A stretch of DNA of 64,000 nt from M3007 sp964550795 (GTDB lineage: Bacteria > Bacteroidota > Bacteroidia > Chitinophagales > Saprospiraceae): positions 62,001-126,000 of the forward strand of contig CAZKBH010000002.1 of assembly GCA_964550795.1 (NCBI GenBank), in the 5' to 3' direction. Every line of letters starts with the position of its first letter. The first letter of the stretch is position 1. The notes under the pieces were generated by a model. The model saw only the letters and a program-made list of their open reading frames with translations, was not told the DNA's origin and did no database searches. Below are positions 18,922-26,827 of this stretch, piece by piece. A program made the translations under genes and the position numbers.

Positions 18922-20325
18922 ATGTCCAGCTCTCTCAACAGCTTTCTCCTCGAACTCTCTTACCTCATTGGGTCTATCACTTTTATCGTTGGTCTCAAAC
19001 AACTGAGTAGCCCCGACACCGCTCGAAAAGGCAACCTGGTCGCGGCGGCAGGCATGGGAATTGCGATTCTAGCCACCGTACTTTTTCACCAAAAAGATGG
19101 CCAACCCATCGGCAACATCCCCTGGATCGTGGCTGCAATGGGTCTCGGCACGGTCGTCGGATGGATGATGGCCATGCGGGTTAAGATGACGGCCATGCCA
19201 CAGATGGTGTCGTTTTTCAACGGCATGGGTGGGGCTTGTGCGGCCATTATTTCCCTGGTTGAATACCATTCGCACCCGGAAGGCTCCGCTGGCTACCTGC
19301 TGGTGGTGTTTTTGGGCCTCATCATTGGTAGTGTGTCGTTCAGCGGCAGTATCATCGCGTATGGTAAGCTGGACGAAAAAATCAAGGATATTTCCTCCAA
19401 AGCGCTCACTTATTTCAACCTCTTGTTGCTCCTCTCCATTGTGGGCGTACTGGTGCTGGCGGTAATCCAACCGGCTGTGTTGGGCGGCTCCGTTCTTTGG
19501 ATTTTGCTCGCGCTTTCGCTGCTGTACGGCATATTGTTCGTTATGCCCATCGGGGGCGCGGATATGCCCGTGGTCATCTCCCTGCTCAACTCCCTCACGG
19601 GTATGGCGGCTGCATTTGGCGGCTTTTTGTACAACAATCCCGTCATGCTCACCGGTGGTATCCTGGTCGGTTCGGCGGGAACGATCCTGACCGTTTTGAT
19701 GTGTACTGCCATGAACCGTTCCCTGCTCAATGTGATCATCGGCTCGTTTGGTGGCGGTGGAGCGGGTGTTGGTGGACAAGGCAGCGGCGACCAGACCGTG
19801 AAAGAAATCAGCCTGACCGATACGGCCATTTTGTGCGCCTACGCGGGTAGGGTAGTGATTGTGCCAGGCTATGGTTTGGCCGTGGCGCAGGCACAGCATA
19901 TTTGCCATGAACTGGAGAAAAAACTCGAAGAAAAAGGTGTGGAAGTCAGTTTTGCCATTCACCCCGTGGCGGGCCGGATGCCGGGCCACATGAACGTGTT
20001 GCTGGCAGAGGCCGATGTGCCCTACCCAAAACTCGTGGAAATGGAAGATGCCAACCCGAATATGAACTCCACCGATGTGGTCATAGTAGTAGGTGCCAAC
20101 GACGTAGTGAACCCCGCTGCCGAAAATGATCCGAGCAGCCCCATCTACGGGATGCCCGTCTTAAAAGTTTGGGAAGCCAAAAACGTCATCGTCATGAAAC
20201 GAAGCATGCGCGCAGGCTACGCAGGCATCGAAAACGAACTATTCTTCCACCCCAAAACGAAAATGCTCTTCGGCGACGCGAAGGATATGTTGGGTAAGTT
20301 GGTGAGTGAGGTGAAGGATTTGTAG
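18922..20325 (+). CDS. pntB: NAD(P) transhydrogenase subunit beta (PntB)
   Basis: 467 residues, full length. About nine membrane helices occupy residues 1-260 (domain II), then a Gly-rich hinge (FGGGGAGVGGQGSG, near 275), then the NADP(H)-binding domain III with VPGYGLAVAQAQ and HPVAGRMPGHMNVLLAEA. The C-terminal NADP-clamp motif DVVIVVGANDVVNPAA is intact. With PntAA and PntAB it forms the complete enzyme. A strong rho-independent terminator follows 20 bases after the stop and closes the operon. Confidence 0.97.
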   Translation: MSSSLNSFLLELSYLIGSITFIVGLKQLSSPDTARKGNLVAAAGMGIAILATVLFHQKDGQPIGNIPWIVAAMGLGTVVGWMMAMRVKMTAMPQMVSFFNGMGGACAAIISLVEYHSHPEGSAGYLLVVFLGLIIGSVSFSGSIIAYGKLDEKIKDISSKALTYFNLLLLLSIVGVLVLAVIQPAVLGGSVLWILLALSLLYGILFVMPIGGADMPVVISLLNSLTGMAAAFGGFLYNNPVMLTGGILVGSAGTILTVLMCTAMNRSLLNVIIGSFGGGGAGVGGQGSGDQTVKEISLTDTAILCAYAGRVVIVPGYGLAVAQAQHICHELEKKLEEKGVEVSFAIHPVAGRMPGHMNVLLAEADVPYPKLVEMEDANPNMNSTDVVIVVGANDVVNPAAENDPSSPIYGMPVLKVWEAKNVIVMKRSMRAGYAGIENELFFHPKTKMLFGDAKDMLGKLVSEVKDL

Positions 20326-20345
20326 GGCGAATTAACAAATTGGTG

Positions 20346-20394
20346 AAAAAAGCCGGCACTACTGCTTGTTGCAAGTAGTGCCGGCTTTTTTTTA
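20346..20394 (+). terminator. Rho-independent terminator of the pnt operon
   Basis: AAAAAAGCCGGCACTACT, a 10-base loop, AGTAGTGCCGGCTTTTTTTT: a 12-bp GC-rich stem closed by an A run and T run. It would work in both directions. Confidence 0.9.
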
Positions 20395-20405
20395 TTAAGT
20401 AGCGC

Positions 20406-20647
20406 TTAGGCTGTGGCTTCAATTATTTTCAACCTGAGTGCTTCACTGAAATCATCTTCCTTAATGACGGAGTAAATTATTTCAAAAAAGAGGTCTTTTG
20501 AAGGCTTTAGCCATGTTAGCGACATCCATGTCGGTATCATCTTTTTTGTTCGGGACATTGATGTCCTTATCATTCGGTAAATCGCTACTTCTTTTTACAG
20601 GCTGATTGCTTCATCGCCCAATCGAACCGAACTAACTTTTTTGCCAT
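20406..20647 (-). pseudogene. Decayed gene remnant, Rpn (PD-(D/E)XK transposase) N-terminus
   Basis: The ATG at 20647 starts MAKKLVRFDWAMKQSACKKK and stops at 20585. The first 13 residues match the start of Bacteroidota Rpn-family nuclease/transposase proteins (MAKxLxRFDWAxK). The following 180 bases read, with two frame changes, as a second piece: KKDDTDMDVANMAKAFKRPL then FEIIYSVIKEDDFSEALRLK and IIEATA, stop at 20406. The pieces may be from different genes. The rest of the 472-base gap (20648-20797) is AT-rich and empty. Confidence 0.45.
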
Positions 20648-20797
20648 TTGTGAAACAATTTGTAACAAAAGTGCAAAAAAATATTCAGTTGGGGGGAAAT
20701 GTAGGCAGATTGGAATTGGGTTTAGTGCTATTTTCGTGAGAGTTGGCTACGTAGAAGTCTTTCAGAGTTGTTCACACTCAATAATAAGGAAGAAACT

Positions 20798-21439
20798 TCA
20801 AGTCTGGACCATTTCAATAGAAGCATAGTATTCGCCATCTACCAGTTGTTGCCCAGGTACCTTGTACCAAGTTATTATACCATTATTGTTTGACCTAAGC
20901 ACCTCTGATGTGCCCAAAAAGTTCAACATGCAGATTTCGTCACCTGCAACAACAAACTGGCCGTTTTTTGCAATTATTTCCTGTAGATAAAATGGCGTAT
21001 CTTTAAATATTTCAGGAACCTTTTCTGTGGAAAATGCTACGAATCCTCGGGAGAGTTGCTCTGAATTTTTTGAAATATGAGTTTGAAGCTTGCTCTCGAG
21101 TAATTTTATTTTAATAATTCTGGATATATATTTGATAGTATCAATAATGAACAATGTAAAATTATAGATAATCAAGAAAACAAATACAACCAAATTGTAT
21201 ATGATATAAACAAAAAGAGCGGACAGTAAAAATATTATTAGTGTCTCCAATCCCTTGCTTTTAGAACCTCCTCCCCAACTGCTTCTAAACGATAGGCCCG
21301 GAATTCCAGATCTAATTGAAAATCCACTTGTTCCCAGAGAGCCATACTTGCCCCTGAATGAGGTAGAAAGGGCAGATTTACTGATATTCACTCCCGCACC
21401 ACCACCAAGTGGTATTCTTTTATAAAACCTGAATCCCAT
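20798..21439 (-). CDS. DUF4236 domain-containing membrane protein
   Basis: 213 residues. The N-terminal 55 residues are a DUF4236 domain: MGFRFYKRIPLGGGAGVNIS, then SKSALSTSFRG and GIPGLSFRSS. One long hydrophobic segment follows (about 70-110), then a charged helical region and a C-terminal domain with no family I recognise (residues 125-213, ending QLVDGEYYASIEM). DUF4236 has no known function; it is often found near phage or defence genes. The gene is AT-rich compared with its pnt neighbours and belongs to the accessory block. Confidence 0.75.
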   Translation of the reverse strand: MGFRFYKRIPLGGGAGVNISKSALSTSFRGKYGSLGTSGFSIRSGIPGLSFRSSWGGGSKSKGLETLIIFLLSALFVYIIYNLVVFVFLIIYNFTLFIIDTIKYISRIIKIKLLESKLQTHISKNSEQLSRGFVAFSTEKVPEIFKDTPFYLQEIIAKNGQFVVAGDEICMLNFLGTSEVLRSNNNGIITWYKVPGQQLVDGEYYASIEMVQT

Positions 21440-21586
21440 AATTCTCTGTGATAATTTTGATTGTTTATTTTAGAGGTTAGTTATTAATTTGCAAGGGTTG
21501 AGAGTGGTAAAATGTGTAATTTTGGTGAAAAACATTGACTTTTTTCATCTGACACAGTTTAATGAACACTCTCCGCCTGACCGCTG

Positions 21587-21664
21587 TCAGCGCTTAGGTT
21601 GTCGGCTATTTTCAGGACCAAGCCATTTGACAAACTCTGTTTTACCATTTTTCTGCTTACTCAT
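21587..21664 (-). pseudogene. Mrr-like (restriction) gene fragment
   Basis: A 25-codon frame beginning MSKQKNGKTEFVKWLGP. The KTEFVKWxGP block is the characteristic start of Mrr-type winged-helix restriction proteins, which run to about 300 residues. Here it turns into ENSRQPKR and stops. The remainder is not found downstream, so it is a stub left by a deletion or insertion. Confidence 0.45.
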
Positions 21665-21677
21665 AATTTTGTTTTTA

Positions 21678-21748
21678 AGGAGAACGTTTGGCTAAACGCA
21701 GGTGGGGCGCATAGCCCCACTTGCCGTTTTAGCCATTGTTAGCGGGTG
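21678..21748 (-). repeat. attC-like imperfect palindrome
   Basis: Read on the minus strand it begins CGCTAACAATGGCTAAAACG, has a GGGGC-TATGC-GCCCC tip, and ends GTTTAGCCAAACGTT. The arms pair with several unpaired bases, and AAC and GTT triplets bound it as in integron attC sites. It lies directly after the 3' end of the minus-strand gene at 21764, where an attC site would be expected. Confidence 0.45.
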
Positions 21749-21763
21749 TGTTCTCTTTTCTCT

Positions 21764-22297
21764 TTAATTACTTCCTTTCGACGGACAGGCATTCCAACAT
21801 CTGTTCTCGCAATCATGCCAACATTTATTATGTTCATCCCTTGCCATTTCTTCGTCGAAAAGTTCGAGGTACAAATCTTTCGTATTCTCAAATGAGTTTT
21901 TCAAATCTTCGGCGTCCTGCTCTCCACGCATCCCAAAATATGGGTAATGGTGCATATATCCCCCGAACAATTTATCGCAATCTTTATGGTATGATCTTGT
22001 ATCGAGGATGTGGTAATGCCAAGTCTGGTCCATAATCTTGTTCGGTACAATCCCTTTGCCGTAAACCATGCACAAATTCAAATACCTTTTGTATTCAATT
22101 TCGGCACTATCAACTTGGTCGGCTGTCCAACCCATTCCTTCTTCTTCGTCTTGAAGTTTTTGCTTCATCAGTTCAAAATCTAATTCCGCAATTTTGGGGT
22201 CAATCCCCTTTACGTTGATTAAAAAACTGATTCTTTCCTTGCTTATTGGGTCGGGGTAAATAAGGTCTGTTGCTGTGTGGACTACTAAATCTTCCAT
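21764..22297 (-). CDS. Small protein with WHxH motif and Cys-rich tail
   Basis: 177 residues, no signal peptide, acidic. The centre reads IMDQTWHYHILDTRSYHKDC and HHYPYFGM, which resembles the WHxH...SY...D segment of glycine-rich/DUF1399-like proteins; the clustered His and Asp could bind a metal. The last 20 residues, NKCWHDCENRCWNACPSKG, carry four Cys spaced 3, 3 and 3 residues apart with two Trp. The start codon lies 14 bases after the stop of the dioxygenase gene, so the two are almost certainly one transcript. Possible roles: a substrate of the dioxygenase, a RiPP-like precursor, or a metal-binding protein. None is proven. Confidence 0.75.
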   Translation of the reverse strand: MEDLVVHTATDLIYPDPISKERISFLINVKGIDPKIAELDFELMKQKLQDEEEGMGWTADQVDSAEIEYKRYLNLCMVYGKGIVPNKIMDQTWHYHILDTRSYHKDCDKLFGGYMHHYPYFGMRGEQDAEDLKNSFENTKDLYLELFDEEMARDEHNKCWHDCENRCWNACPSKGSN

Positions 22298-22311
22298 TTT
22301 TGATTAATTTT

Positions 22312-22926
22312 TTAGTGATCAAAATTTTGTGGTCGAAGCCAATATCTTTTTAGAAATCGTTCGCCTTTTATCTCTGTTCTTCCGTGAAAAATTCGGTGAT
22401 TGTCAATTATCAAAACATCCGACTTGTCCAATTTCATTTTAATATGGTTGGCATTCTGTATTAAATCCCTCCATTTTTTGAAAACTGGCAGTTCTCGGTA
22501 TTTTTCTCTCGAAAGCCAAAAGGAATAATAGAATTTTCTTCCTCCTTCTGTTTCTCTTACGATTGGATTGGAATTTCTGTTCTCTGGAAACAATTTATGC
22601 TCAAATACATGGATTTTCGATAATTGCTGCTTTTCTTCTTCGGTCAATTTCGCATAAACTTCTTCGGCATCGCAGAGCATTGAATACCCCCCTTCTTTGG
22701 CCGGATTGTGGCAAAACCAAACAATGTATTTGGCCATATGATTGTCGGTATGAAAATCGAGAAGTTTATCGGATGTGACCAAACTCTTACTCTTTTCATC
22801 TGCAATTACATCGGTTTCATTTATCACTTTCCCCAACTCGGATAAAATTTCGGCTAATTCATCTTCCGATTTTTTGGGCAAATGAGCGTATCCGAATTCC
22901 TTCAATTTATTTATCCAATCTGTCAT
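22312..22926 (-). CDS. TauD/TfdA-like Fe(II)/2-oxoglutarate dioxygenase
   Basis: 204 residues, shorter than TauD (about 280). The iron-binding facial triad is visible: HTDN (His near 90, Asp two residues later, LLDFHTDNHMAKYI) and a distal His in IDNHRIFHGRTEI near 180. The Arg that binds the 2-oxoglutarate carboxylate is the one in KRYWLRP close to the C-terminus. LDKSDVLIIDNHRIFHGR is the standard TauD/TfdA block. It acts in the cytoplasm as an oxygenase on an unknown substrate. It heads the two-gene unit with the Cys-tailed protein; the compact size suggests a protein or peptide substrate is possible. Confidence 0.82.
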   Translation of the reverse strand: MTDWINKLKEFGYAHLPKKSEDELAEILSELGKVINETDVIADEKSKSLVTSDKLLDFHTDNHMAKYIVWFCHNPAKEGGYSMLCDAEEVYAKLTEEEKQQLSKIHVFEHKLFPENRNSNPIVRETEGGRKFYYSFWLSREKYRELPVFKKWRDLIQNANHIKMKLDKSDVLIIDNHRIFHGRTEIKGERFLKRYWLRPQNFDH

Positions 22927-22951
22927 TTCTTGGTTTTCTTTTTTTTATTTC

Positions 22952-23028
22952 ATAACCGCCATCGCTACCACTGACGACGTGCAGACGTTTAGGAGGCATC
23001 ATGCCCGGCAGTGGATAGTTCTTGCCTA
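22952..23028 (-). repeat. Second attC-like imperfect palindrome
   Basis: Downstream of the minus-strand gene at 23034. Read on the minus strand it starts AACTATCCACTGCC, ends CAGTGGTAGCGATGGCGGTT, and carries AAC and GTT at the two ends with a bulged CCACTG/CAGTGG stem. The next gene starts about 25 bases after the GTT. Confidence 0.35.
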
Positions 23029-23033
23029 TTTTA

Positions 23034-23474
23034 TTACTTCAATTTGTCCCACCTATTTTTATGGGGTTTAATTGGGCCGTGATTCACAGTTTCTCTTTTA
23101 TCGCTTCGTCCAATGCTTGCACCATAAAAATGAGGCAAATCAGACTTCAATTCTATTCCCTGAATGATATAATACTCTGGTGCTTCTTGCTCTGAATTTA
23201 GATAGACAAAGAAATAGAAGTCCTCTCCTACTATTTTGTCAATTAACAGAGTAAAACAATTGGGCTTCTTCCGCAAGGTTTTGACTTGTATTTTATAGGA
23301 AATATTTGTTTCGGGGCTAATCGCAATTAAATCAATGGATTTGGCATTTCCTAAGGTCATTGATACTTGGAAATTTCTTTTCAAGAGTTCAGCGGCTACA
23401 AAATATTCACCCGACAAGCCTGTTATTTGCTTGTCTTTTTTATTGGGTGCTTTATCTTCTTCTTTTTCACTCAT
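23034..23474 (-). CDS. PD-(D/E)XK-like protein of unknown function
   Basis: 146 residues from the ATG at 23474 (MSEKEEDKAPNKK); a longer start at 23513 adds 13 residues of doubtful value. The core resembles the PD-(D/E)XK nuclease fold: GLSGEYFVAAELLKR (helix with Glu), LGNAKSIDLIAIS (strand with the catalytic Asp) and YKIQVKTLR (Q-x-K). Similar small proteins occur widely in bacteria with no assigned role. It belongs to the minus-strand accessory block, with an attC-like element after its 3' end. It could be a solitary nuclease or a defence component. Confidence 0.65.
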   Translation of the reverse strand: MSEKEEDKAPNKKDKQITGLSGEYFVAAELLKRNFQVSMTLGNAKSIDLIAISPETNISYKIQVKTLRKKPNCFTLLIDKIVGEDFYFFVYLNSEQEAPEYYIIQGIELKSDLPHFYGASIGRSDKRETVNHGPIKPHKNRWDKLK

Positions 23475-23538
23475 TTTGATTGTATTTATTTGCCAAATTC
23501 GAAGCCAAAACATTAAAGGGCGGATGCCCTGCTAAAAA

Positions 23539-24285
23539 CTAATCCTTAAGACCATGTATTTCTTTTGCTTTCTTCCAATTCTTATAAAGTATCGGTTTTG
23601 CTACACTCGTTTCGCCATTCGAAGGTTCTCCAGAAAAATGGCAAAATTTTTCTTTGAAATTCGGGTCGCCAAATTTATTCCAAGATTTGTATGCCTCGAA
23701 ACTCAATGGCTTTTCTTGATTGAAGGGAATTGGAACACCTGTTCGGATGCAGAACCCATTTGGCTTATTTTTATCTGTCGCTTTGGGCGGGGTGGTTTTA
23801 GTGGATAATTCAACTTTGGACGTTTCTGGTTCTTTTGGCGCCTTGATATAGGCAAAATCGTCTGCATTGTGAAGCATTGATTCGATGTCTTTCCAAGCAT
23901 CCTCATAAACTTGTTTGTCTGCTTCGTTGCCTCGTTCAATCAGAATTCCCATTTCCCGATTGTTCTGCTGGGAAAATTCATACAGGTTCATTGAGGTGAT
24001 TATCATGGTTTTTTCATTCAAGTAGCATTTGGCATGAAGGTTTTTTGAGAAAAAAAGCCGGACATACTTCAAGTTTTGAAGAAAAGCCATTTCAGTAGGG
24101 TTCAATTCCTGTTTGCCAAAAATTACCCGGACTTCCACCTTTTCTCTTTCTTTATCATTCAAGAGTTCTTTCACGTTGTCCGAAAGCTTTAGATACGGGC
24201 TTATAATGTAAAGCCGCTCTTTCGCTTCTCGAATCAATTCTTCAACTCCTGCCGAGATGCCTGACGTCCTGAGGTATTTAGCCAT
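23539..24285 (-). CDS. Phospholipase D-like domain protein
   Basis: 248 residues. Residues 1-155 form one PLD-like domain: the catalytic HxK is LHAKCYLNEK near 97 and the downstream block is ITSMNLYEFSQQNNREMG. After a Pro/Lys-rich linker (160-185), a C-terminal domain begins GFCIRTGVPIPFN and ends SVAKPILYKNWKKAK. In related proteins this tail is a zinc ribbon with CIRCG and PLCxxCY; here those positions are Thr, Ser and Ala, and only CIRTG and FCHFSG keep Cys. The protein may act on nucleic acid or phospholipid. It is the first gene of the accessory block in its direction of transcription. Confidence 0.75.
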   Translation of the reverse strand: MAKYLRTSGISAGVEELIREAKERLYIISPYLKLSDNVKELLNDKEREKVEVRVIFGKQELNPTEMAFLQNLKYVRLFFSKNLHAKCYLNEKTMIITSMNLYEFSQQNNREMGILIERGNEADKQVYEDAWKDIESMLHNADDFAYIKAPKEPETSKVELSTKTTPPKATDKNKPNGFCIRTGVPIPFNQEKPLSFEAYKSWNKFGDPNFKEKFCHFSGEPSNGETSVAKPILYKNWKKAKEIHGLKD

Positions 24286-24497
24286 GTTTTCTTGATATTT
24301 TATGTTTTTTTTGCTGATTTAGTTGGCAAGAACTACTGATTCCCGTAAACCCCAATTTACGCCAATCCCCCCTTCCGCAAAAAATTGCCGCATTTGCAGC
24401 TTATGCAGTGCAATGGTCGGCAATCCTTTCAAAAGCGAATTACCGACTTAATCCTGAAAAGTAGGTAGCTTTTCAAAATAAAATTTTATTTCCCCCC
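24286..24497. other. AT-rich intergenic region with no recognised gene
   Basis: Region upstream of the phospholipase D-like gene. No promoter box of the TAnnTTTG form and no hairpin stands out. Confidence 0.4.
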
Positions 24498-24640
24498 TCA
24501 AAACACCACAAAAACCACCAACAGCGTCGCAATAAACAATCCAATCAGCCCCAGCACATACACCGCGCAGTACAGGATCCATTTAGCCACCGTCCAGTTC
24601 CAGGGCTCCCCATAATAACGTTTCATGGCCAGCAGCAGCG
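24492..24640. repeat. 149-bp direct repeat, copy 1
   Basis: Copy 2 is at 28433-28581 in the same orientation. The copies are 3941 bases apart and enclose the DUF2177-DUF1295-fasciclin-amine oxidase segment. The 188 bases after copy 1 (24641-24828) hold no gene; the GCGACGTATCAACGTCGGG stretch there is a weak palindrome. Confidence 0.9.
24498..24640 (-). pseudogene. Duplicated 3' tail of the DUF3667 gene
   Basis: Encodes LLLAMKRYYGEPWNWTVAKW and the last hydrophobic helix through FVVF and stop, the C-terminal 47 residues of the intact gene at 28439-29620. Bases 24492-24640 match 28433-28581 with 3 mismatches in 149. There is no start and no upstream part. Confidence 0.85.
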
Positions 24641-24828
24641 TGCCCCCCCTAGCGCGAAGCTCCCCAAGCCCAAGCCCAAGGCACCCTGGCGCGACGTATC
24701 AACGTCGGGACATATTAATGCCGAAAATGTAACGCCCTGGACTTTGTATTGAAACCTTCCAAATGATTAGAACGATTGTAAGGTTTTTATGTTAAGATGA
24801 TTCGAACAAATCAATCAAATTAAAGTCA

Positions 24829-25236
24829 ATGTCTATAACAAAACTATTCCTCAGTTACGCGCTCACTTTTGCCGTGTTCCTACTCATTGATATGGCTTGG
24901 CTCGGTTTTATTGCCAAGGATTTGTACAAAAAATACCTCGGCGGTCTTTTGAGCGAACAGGTCAATTGGACGGCGGCCATAGTTTTCTATTTGCTGTTCG
25001 TGGTCGGTGTTTTTATATTCGCAATCATGCCTTCGGTGGAAAAAGGCTCGGTGGTTTCTGCGATAACCTTGGGTGCGCTGTTCGGCTTTTTTACCTACGC
25101 CACCTATGATTTGACCAATCTCGCCACGCTCAAAAACTGGCCGCTCACGATTGTTTTTATTGACATTTTATGGGGGTCGGTTTTGACGGGCATTGTCAGC
25201 ACAGCGGGTTTTTACATCGTCAAATTTTTCCAATAA
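24829..25236 (+). CDS. DUF2177 family membrane protein
   Basis: 135 residues with four membrane helices: LFLSYALTFAVFLLIDMAWL, WTAAIVFYLLFVVGVFIFAI, SAITLGALFGFFTYATYDLT and IVFIDILWGSVLTGIVST. The GFIAKDLYKKYLGGLLS loop and TYATYDLTNLATLKNWP are the family signature. Function is unknown; in many genomes it sits with DUF1295 and cyclopropane-fatty-acid-synthase-like genes, which suggests a lipid role. The next gene begins directly after its stop codon. Confidence 0.88.
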   Translation: MSITKLFLSYALTFAVFLLIDMAWLGFIAKDLYKKYLGGLLSEQVNWTAAIVFYLLFVVGVFIFAIMPSVEKGSVVSAITLGALFGFFTYATYDLTNLATLKNWPLTIVFIDILWGSVLTGIVSTAGFYIVKFFQ

Positions 25237-26004
25237 ATGATGACGCAAGCCCTTTTTCAAACATCTGCACTCATTTTAGGCTACATGACCCTGTGGTTCA
25301 TTTTTTCTTTGATAAAAAAGAGAAATGATGTGGCGGACATTGCTTGGGGATTGGGCTTTGTGGTCATCTGTCTTTATCGCGTGTTGACGCAACCCTTATT
25401 GCCCATTTCTGCATTGGTTTATTCGCTTGTTGCGGTTTGGGGGCTGCGTTTGGCTGTCCATATCGCGCAGCGCGGCAAGGGCAAGGAAGAAGATTTTCGC
25501 TATCAAAAATGGCGCAAAGAATGGGGCAGGTTTTTTCTGTTGCGCTCTTATCTGCAAGTCTATTTGTTGCAAGGTTTTTTCATGTTGCTCATCAGTTTGC
25601 CCATTTTGATTGTTGGCTTTGCCCAAACGCAGCAGCTAGATGTGTTCAGCATCATCGGTTTAATCGTGTGGCTAATCGGTTTTGCTTTTGAGGCAATCGG
25701 CGATTATCAATTGTCGGTTTTTTTAAAGCACCGAAAAAACAAGTCCGACATCATGCAAACGGGGCTTTGGAAGTACACACGCCACCCCAATTATTTTGGC
25801 GAAGTCTTAATTTGGTGGGGCATTTTTATCATCACGTTGCCTTTGCAAAATGGTTTTTGGGGCATCATAAGCCCACTGACTATTACTTTTTTGTTGCTCT
25901 ATGTGTCGGGTATCCCGATGCTGGAAGCGAAATACAAAGACGATGCGCAGTTTCAGGATTATAAACGCCGTACGAGTGCATTTTTTCCCAAAATACCGAA
26001 ATAA
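25237..26004 (+). CDS. DUF1295 (steroid 5-alpha-reductase-like) membrane protein
   Basis: 255 residues with six to seven membrane helices. The C-terminal block GLWKYTRHPNYFGEVLIWW is the conserved cofactor-binding motif of the DUF1295 / isoprenylcysteine methyltransferase / steroid-reductase group, followed by SGIPMLEAKY and YKRRTSAFFP. An NADPH-dependent reduction of a lipid is the best guess from the family, but the substrate is unknown. It abuts the DUF2177 gene (two possible ATG starts at 25237 and 25240), so the two are translationally coupled. Confidence 0.9.
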   Translation: MMTQALFQTSALILGYMTLWFIFSLIKKRNDVADIAWGLGFVVICLYRVLTQPLLPISALVYSLVAVWGLRLAVHIAQRGKGKEEDFRYQKWRKEWGRFFLLRSYLQVYLLQGFFMLLISLPILIVGFAQTQQLDVFSIIGLIVWLIGFAFEAIGDYQLSVFLKHRKNKSDIMQTGLWKYTRHPNYFGEVLIWWGIFIITLPLQNGFWGIISPLTITFLLLYVSGIPMLEAKYKDDAQFQDYKRRTSAFFPKIPK

Positions 26005-26184
26005 GTACCGGTGAACAACAAAAAGAAACAGGTGAGGCGGGGTTGTGGTATCTGACTGCTACCCTGTGTGGTTACGGATGCCTCTTTGTTTGAGTAAATA
26101 TGTTTTTTTTGCGGAAGGTCAAAACTTAAACCCGTAGCGCGTGTTCATTTTGTTTAACTTAAAACAGTTTAAAAGGCTTAAATC

Positions 26185-26742
26185 ATGAACAAAAATTTGT
26201 TGTCACTCTTCACTGTTGCTGTGCTAGGCGCAACCAGTTTAGCATCTTGCGGTGGTGAGGCTCCGGCTCCCAAAGTAGTGGAGGCACCTCCGGCTCCAGT
26301 CGAGACGCCCGCTCCCAAAGTGGAAATGCCCAAGACTGTAGTAGATATCGCAGTTGGCTCACCTGATCACACTACGCTTGTGGCTGCTGTTACGGCTGCA
26401 GGTTTGGTAGAAACACTTCAAGGTGCAGGCCCATTTACGGTGTTTGCCCCAACCAATGCGGCCTTCGCAGCTTTGCCTGCGGGCACTGTGGAAGGTTTAT
26501 TGAAGCCAGCAAAGAAAGCAGCACTAACAGGTATTTTGACTTACCATGTGGTTGCTGGCGCTGTGAAAGCGGCTGACCTGAAAGATGGTCAGAAAGTTAA
26601 AACCTTACAAGGGGAAGAACTAACCGTTTCCATCAAAGAAGGTAAAGTAAAAATCAATGGTGCAAACGTCGCGGCTGCTGATCTCGAGTCAGGTAACGGC
26701 GTTGTACACGTCATTGATGGTGTACTATTGCCCAAGAAGTAA
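26185..26742 (+). CDS. Fasciclin (FAS1) domain lipoprotein
   Basis: 185 residues. A lipobox LASC ends the signal peptide (Cys22), followed by a Pro/Ala-rich spacer (residues 25-50), then one FAS1 domain. The H1 box is GPFTVFAPTNAAFAALP and the H2 box is GVVHVIDGVLLP. The protein is predicted to be lipid-anchored in the envelope, with an adhesion-type or matrix role inferred from the family. A terminator follows. Confidence 0.92.
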   Translation: MNKNLLSLFTVAVLGATSLASCGGEAPAPKVVEAPPAPVETPAPKVEMPKTVVDIAVGSPDHTTLVAAVTAAGLVETLQGAGPFTVFAPTNAAFAALPAGTVEGLLKPAKKAALTGILTYHVVAGAVKAADLKDGQKVKTLQGEELTVSIKEGKVKINGANVAAADLESGNGVVHVIDGVLLPKK

Positions 26743-26769
26743 GTAACGGATGCTTTGGTGTACAGCTCT

Positions 26770-26812
26770 AAAGCCCTTTTTCGATGTTACTGCATCGGAG
26801 AAGGGCTTTTTA
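26770..26812. terminator. Bidirectional terminator
   Basis: AAAGCCCTTTTTCGATG, then CATCGGAGAAGGGCTTTTT: a stem of matching CCCTT/AAGGG and CGATG/CATCG segments with a T run, between the fasciclin gene and the convergent amine oxidase gene. Confidence 0.8.
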
Positions 26813-26827
26813 CTTGGGGAGAGGCAT

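Larger units (their letters stand above)
21440..21763. other. Intergenic region with gene remnant and palindromes
   Basis: 324 bases before the next gene. It holds the Mrr-like leader (21587-21664), the attC-like element (21678-21748), a small hairpin CTGAC-CGCT-GTCAG (21577-21590), and an AACTGTGTC-type sequence (21550-21562) that resembles the tip of an insertion sequence. No intact gene. Confidence 0.5.

Noticed and set aside
19069..19989. Minus-strand frame opposite pntB (306 codons)
   Set aside because: Antisense shadow of pntB; composition is dominated by the third-position pattern of the plus strand.
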